8,207 nucleotides of DNA. Origin: Comamonadaceae bacterium (GTDB lineage: Bacteria > Pseudomonadota > Gammaproteobacteria > Burkholderiales > Burkholderiaceae). The first letter of the stretch is position 1; every line of letters starts with the position of its first letter. This document shows, piece by piece, positions 5,341 to 8,207 of this stretch. The stretch lies in contig CANCGU010000114.1 of NCBI GenBank assembly GCA_947377705.1, positions 1-8,207 of the forward strand. The letters are read 5' to 3'. The translations under genes were made by a program, and so were the position numbers. Below the pieces are notes generated by a model. That model worked only from the letters and a program-made list of their open reading frames with translations, was not told the origin of the DNA and did not search any database.

Positions 5341-6724
5341 CACCTTGGTGCATGCCCCTCTGGCGCGCTGGGCGCAAACCCACGCGCAGGTGGTGGCGAT
5401 AGACGACGGTCAGACAGCACTGACTTTTGCGCAGCTCTATGCGCAAGTTCAGCACCAAGCGGATGAACTCAAGCGCAACCAAGCACCTGAGACGGTGTTT
5501 GTTGATGATCAGCTCAGCACCGTGGCGCAAATGGTGTCCTTTCTAGCCATCATCACCAGCGGCCGATGTGCGGCGGTCAGTGACCCAGATTGGCCAAGTG
5601 CGGTGCGCCAAAGCGTGCAAAGTAGCTTCTCCACGGCGGCATCGACGCCACCAGAGCCCACGCCCACAAGTCCTTTTTACATTGGCTTCACCTCTGGCAG
5701 CACTGGCATTCCTAAAGGCTTTCGCCGTCACCACCGGTCATGGACCGAAAGCTTGCGCGTTTGCATCGACACGTTTGGTCAGGATGCGGCCAGCGCTGTG
5801 TTGGCGCCAGGGCGGTTTTCACACTCGTTGTTTTTGTTCGGCATGGTGCTTGGCATCTGGAGTGGCGCTGGCGTGGTCGTACAAGAGCGCTTCTCAGCAT
5901 CACGCATGATGGACACCTTAAGGCAAGGGCGTACGCCCTGCTTGGTGGCTGTGCCCAGCCAATTGCTGCTCATGCTCGATCTCGCAGCACGCCGCAACAT
6001 GCCACCGATCGAGGACGTGCGCCTCATTTTGATCAGTGGCGCGCGTTGGATGCGTGACCGCACAGCAGAGCTTCAAGCACTCCTTCCCAACGCTCGCATT
6101 GTTGAGTTTTACGGGGCCTCTGAAACCAGCTTCATGGCGTGGATGGATGCGGATGCGGATGCATCTGCCACGCCTCATGCCGTCGGCAAACCCTTTTCGA
6201 ACGTCAAGATCGACATCCGCCATCCACAAGCACCGCTGGGTACCGGGAATATTTTTGTTCGCAGCCCCATGTTGTTCATGGACTATGTCGGCTCGCAAAC
6301 GGACCCCACTGCGGCCGTGCGAGACGGTGACTGGCTGTCTGTGCGCGACATGGGCTACTTTGATGCGCATGGGTTTTTGTGCCTTGTCGGTCGAGAAAAT
6401 CGCATGATCGTCACACAGGGCAAAAACTTATTTCCCGAAGAGCTAGAAGCAGCACTGATGGCTTGCCCTGGCATTGCGCAAGCGTCTGTGCATGGCATTG
6501 CTGATCCCGTTCGTGGCCAGCAAGTGGTGGCGGTGATACAGATGAATACCACCGGACCTAGGGTCACAGCGCCACAGCTCTCAGCGGTGTGTCGCACGCA
6601 ATTAGAAAGTTACAAAGTACCGAAACGATTTTTTGTGTGTACCGATTGGCCACTGACCGTCAGCGGCAAAACGGACCATCCCGCACTTGCAAAGGCATTG
6701 CCATGTCTACCACCGCTCCTTTAA
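5333..6724 (+). CDS. AMP-forming acyl-CoA synthetase-like enzyme (YhfT-like)
   Basis: Member of the ANL superfamily: activates a carboxylic acid as acyl-AMP, then probably transfers it to CoA. All core motifs are present: P-loop TSGSTGIPK (120-128), YGASE (260-264), the ribose-binding aspartate D339 in RDMGYFD, the hinge region GRENRMIVTQGKNLFPEELE (353-372) and the catalytic lysine K446 in LTVSGKTD. At 463 residues it is shorter than typical fatty acyl-CoA ligases (500-560), the lost length being N-terminal. GTG 5333, overlapping the bioY stop, is chosen; GTG 5348 with GGGTGG upstream is an alternative; the frame is open back to 5282. It ends inside the thiolase gene (22-bp overlap). Location right after bioY parallels Bacillus yhfT next to yhfU (bioY). 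The substrate cannot be read from sequence; a biotin-related acid such as pimelate, a fatty acid, or biotin itself are candidates. Confidence 0.88.
   Translation: MADTLVHAPLARWAQTHAQVVAIDDGQTALTFAQLYAQVQHQADELKRNQAPETVFVDDQLSTVAQMVSFLAIITSGRCAAVSDPDWPSAVRQSVQSSFSTAASTPPEPTPTSPFYIGFTSGSTGIPKGFRRHHRSWTESLRVCIDTFGQDAASAVLAPGRFSHSLFLFGMVLGIWSGAGVVVQERFSASRMMDTLRQGRTPCLVAVPSQLLLMLDLAARRNMPPIEDVRLILISGARWMRDRTAELQALLPNARIVEFYGASETSFMAWMDADADASATPHAVGKPFSNVKIDIRHPQAPLGTGNIFVRSPMLFMDYVGSQTDPTAAVRDGDWLSVRDMGYFDAHGFLCLVGRENRMIVTQGKNLFPEELEAALMACPGIAQASVHGIADPVRGQQVVAVIQMNTTGPRVTAPQLSAVCRTQLESYKVPKRFFVCTDWPLTVSGKTDHPALAKALPCLPPLL
6145..6162 (+). repeat. Short tandem hexamer repeat inside the ligase gene
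   Basis: Three perfect copies of GGATGC in frame, encoding alternating D and A residues (about 272-277) shortly after the YGASE motif. Copy-number change would insert or remove two residues without breaking the frame. Confidence 0.7.
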
Positions 6725-7872
6725 TTGCAGCATGGGCTCGCAGTGCCGTCGTGGCGCGTGATGGCGCATTCAAAGCCTTGCACGCACACGACATGGGCGC
6801 CCCCGTGGTGCAAGCCTTGTTGGAACGTGCAGGCATGGCAGCCTCGCATGTCGATGCGGTTGTCGTGGGTAACGCTTTAGGCGCCGGGGGCAACCCTGCG
6901 CGCATGGTGGCATTGCATGCCGGGCTACCAGAGGCGTGCGCTGCACTGACGGTCGATACCCAATGTTGCGCAGGCTTAGATGCAGTTTCTTTAGGCGTCG
7001 CCCTGATTGCCTCGGGCCAAGCAGAGGTTGTCATTGCTGGCGGCGTGGAGGCGTGGAGCCGTTCACCCATTCGCATGCATAGACCACGTCACAAAAACGA
7101 GGTTGCCATGCCTTATGAGCGACCTGCTTTTGCCCCCATGCCAGACAAAGACCCAGACATGCTGCTGTCTGCTGCTCGCTACGCGTTACAAAACGGCTAC
7201 ACGCGTGCGCAGCAAGAGGCCTACGCCATACAAAGTCATGCGCGCGCCGTGGCTCATGCCACTCGCATGGCCAAAGAAATTGTGGCTGTGGCGGGCGTGA
7301 CGCACGACACATATCCCAGACACATCGACAGCCATCGCGCAACGCGCATGCCTGTTGTGGCACGCTCAGATATACCCACCCCTGACAGCAGCGAAGCATG
7401 TGCTTTGAGCGCCCTCACCATTGCCGCGCAAGCCGATGGCGCCGCATTTGTGTTGCTGCTCAGTCCAAATGCGGCGAGTCGGTTGAATGTCCGCAGTCCG
7501 GCCGCTTGGGTATCGAATGCCTCGGTGGGAGGTGCGCCTGAATTTCCATTGCTAGCGGCAGAGCTTGCGGCGCGTGAGACTTTGAAACGGGCCGACATCG
7601 CCCACGCCCACCAAATGCAATTTGTTGAATTACACGATGCCTTTGCCGTGCAAGGCTTGAGTTTTGCTGAGCGCTTGGGTCTTGCGCCTGAATGCTTGAA
7701 TCCGCTGGGCGGGGGGCTGGCCAGAGGCCACCCCATCGGCGCATCTGCCGCCATTGCCTTGGTGCGCTTATTGGCTAACTTAGAACACCACGACACCTCA
7801 GGCGCGCATGGCTTGGCTGCGGTAGCAGGCGCGGGAGGCCTTGGCGCGGCAGCGATTGTGCGCTGGCTGTGA
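6703..7872 (+). CDS. Thiolase-like enzyme (YhfS-like), non-classical active site
   Basis: Thiolase-fold protein of 389 residues, the usual size for acetyl-CoA C-acetyltransferases. The nucleophile is C88 in VDTQCCAGLDAV, aligned with the classical CxSGL motif, and the C-terminal histidine motif is GGGLARGHPIGAS with H343. Two other classical elements are altered: the NEAFA motif reads HDAFA (H311), as in SCP-x-type thiolases, and the CxGGGxG motif that supplies the second catalytic cysteine reads AGAGGLG (A375). It may therefore cleave or condense acyl-CoAs in an unusual way, or differ in substrate. ATG 6703 is supported by AAAGG at 6691-6695; the frame is open back to 6589 within the ligase gene. 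The 22-bp overlap with the ligase and shared strand place it last in the bioMNY cluster, as yhfS accompanies yhfT and bioY in Bacillus. Confidence 0.85.
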   Translation: MSTTAPLIAAWARSAVVARDGAFKALHAHDMGAPVVQALLERAGMAASHVDAVVVGNALGAGGNPARMVALHAGLPEACAALTVDTQCCAGLDAVSLGVALIASGQAEVVIAGGVEAWSRSPIRMHRPRHKNEVAMPYERPAFAPMPDKDPDMLLSAARYALQNGYTRAQQEAYAIQSHARAVAHATRMAKEIVAVAGVTHDTYPRHIDSHRATRMPVVARSDIPTPDSSEACALSALTIAAQADGAAFVLLLSPNAASRLNVRSPAAWVSNASVGGAPEFPLLAAELAARETLKRADIAHAHQMQFVELHDAFAVQGLSFAERLGLAPECLNPLGGGLARGHPIGASAAIALVRLLANLEHHDTSGAHGLAAVAGAGGLGAAAIVRWL

Positions 7873-7886
7873 GTCGTGCGCGTCGA

Positions 7887-8207
7887 TCAGCCCATCACTT
7901 TGAAATAGTCATCCAATTCGCAGCGCGTGGTTTGCGTTTGGTTCACTCGCGCTTCTGGGTCCGCATAACCCAAGGCCATGCCACACACAATGTGTGATGC
8001 AGCATCTAGCCCCAAGTGCTGACGAATCAAACTGGGGTAAGACGCCAAAGCGCCAATGGCGCATGTTGCCAACCCTTTGGCTTGCGCGGCCAACATCAAG
8101 CCATACAGCGCCATACCAAGGTCCATGTAACCCCCGCTGCCAAACCCGTGCGTCATGGTCACCACCAGTGCCACAGGTGCATCAAAGAAACGGAAATTGC
8201 GCTCAAA
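7887..8207 (-). CDS. Nitroreductase-family FMN oxidoreductase (5' part missing)
   Basis: The last 106 codons of a gene that begins beyond the right edge. The visible protein starts FERNFRFFDAPVALVVT, continues through GSGGYMDLGMALYGLMLAAQAKGLATCAIGA-type sequence (D-x-G then LAAxxxGL), and ends with the ALGYADPEARVNQTQ...R segment and DDYF, all typical of FMN-dependent NAD(P)H nitroreductases (about 220 residues, so roughly half is seen). The ...ALGY-D-x(n)-N-x(4)-R tail contributes to FMN phosphate binding in the family. These enzymes reduce nitroaromatics, quinones or enones; the natural substrate is not evident. It converges on the thiolase gene with 14 bp between stop codons and no clear terminator. 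An internal GTG at 8174 is not the start, because homology continues upstream of it. Confidence 0.88.
   Translation of the reverse strand, partial: FERNFRFFDAPVALVVTMTHGFGSGGYMDLGMALYGLMLAAQAKGLATCAIGALASYPSLIRQHLGLDAASHIVCGMALGYADPEARVNQTQTTRCELDDYFKVMG

Noticed and set aside
5918..6370. 150-codon open frame on the minus strand
   Set aside because: Lies opposite the ligase core motifs and looks like a shadow of its codon bias.
6660..7076. 138-codon open frame on the minus strand
   Set aside because: Opposite the ligase end and thiolase N-terminus; low-complexity Ala/Thr composition and no domain.
7254..7796. 180-codon open frame on the minus strand
   Set aside because: Antisense to the thiolase with all its active-site motifs; product is Ala/Ser-rich with no recognisable domain.
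7873..7886. Terminator between the converging thiolase and nitroreductase genes
   Set aside because: Only 14 bp with no convincing stem and no T tract on either strand.

Overview
The window looks like a chromosomal piece of a betaproteobacterium, most likely Burkholderiales and perhaps Comamonadaceae. This is inferred from the moderately high GC, the tightly packed genes with overlapping starts and stops, and the kind of phthalate and biotin genes present. No database search was possible. I see no mobile element, tRNA, rRNA or CRISPR array.

Positions 1-3406 form a phthalate (or close analogue) 4,5-dioxygenation module. A Rieske oxygenase alpha subunit of the phthalate 4,5-dioxygenase family runs leftward off the window (minus strand, 671 to 1). 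It is divergent from a rightward operon of the matching FMN/2Fe-2S reductase (777-1730), a Gfo/Idh/MocA cis-dihydrodiol dehydrogenase (1727-2920) and a MarR-family regulator (2921-3406). The 105-bp divergent gap holds a strong leftward sigma70 promoter, a weaker rightward one, and an inverted repeat (704-715) at the start region of both. That repeat is the natural candidate operator for the MarR protein. Oxygenase plus reductase would make the cis-4,5-dihydrodiol, and the dehydrogenase would rearomatise it to 4,5-dihydroxyphthalate. The decarboxylase and transporter expected for the rest of the pathway are not in the window.

Positions 3407-7872 form a second same-strand cluster: a three-part ECF biotin transporter (ATPase BioM 3458-4168, T-component BioN 4165-4758, biotin-binding BioY 4780-5340), followed with overlaps by an acyl-CoA synthetase-like enzyme (5333-6724) and a thiolase-like enzyme (6703-7872). 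This layout recalls the BirA-regulated yhfU-yhfT-yhfS set of Bacillus (BioY, ligase, thiolase), where the role of the two enzymes is unsettled. The thiolase departs from the classical active site: NEAF is replaced by HDAF and the C-terminal cysteine by alanine. A 24-bp perfect inverted repeat sits immediately upstream of bioM.

At the right edge a nitroreductase-family gene enters on the minus strand (8207 to 7887) and converges on the thiolase with 14 bp between them.
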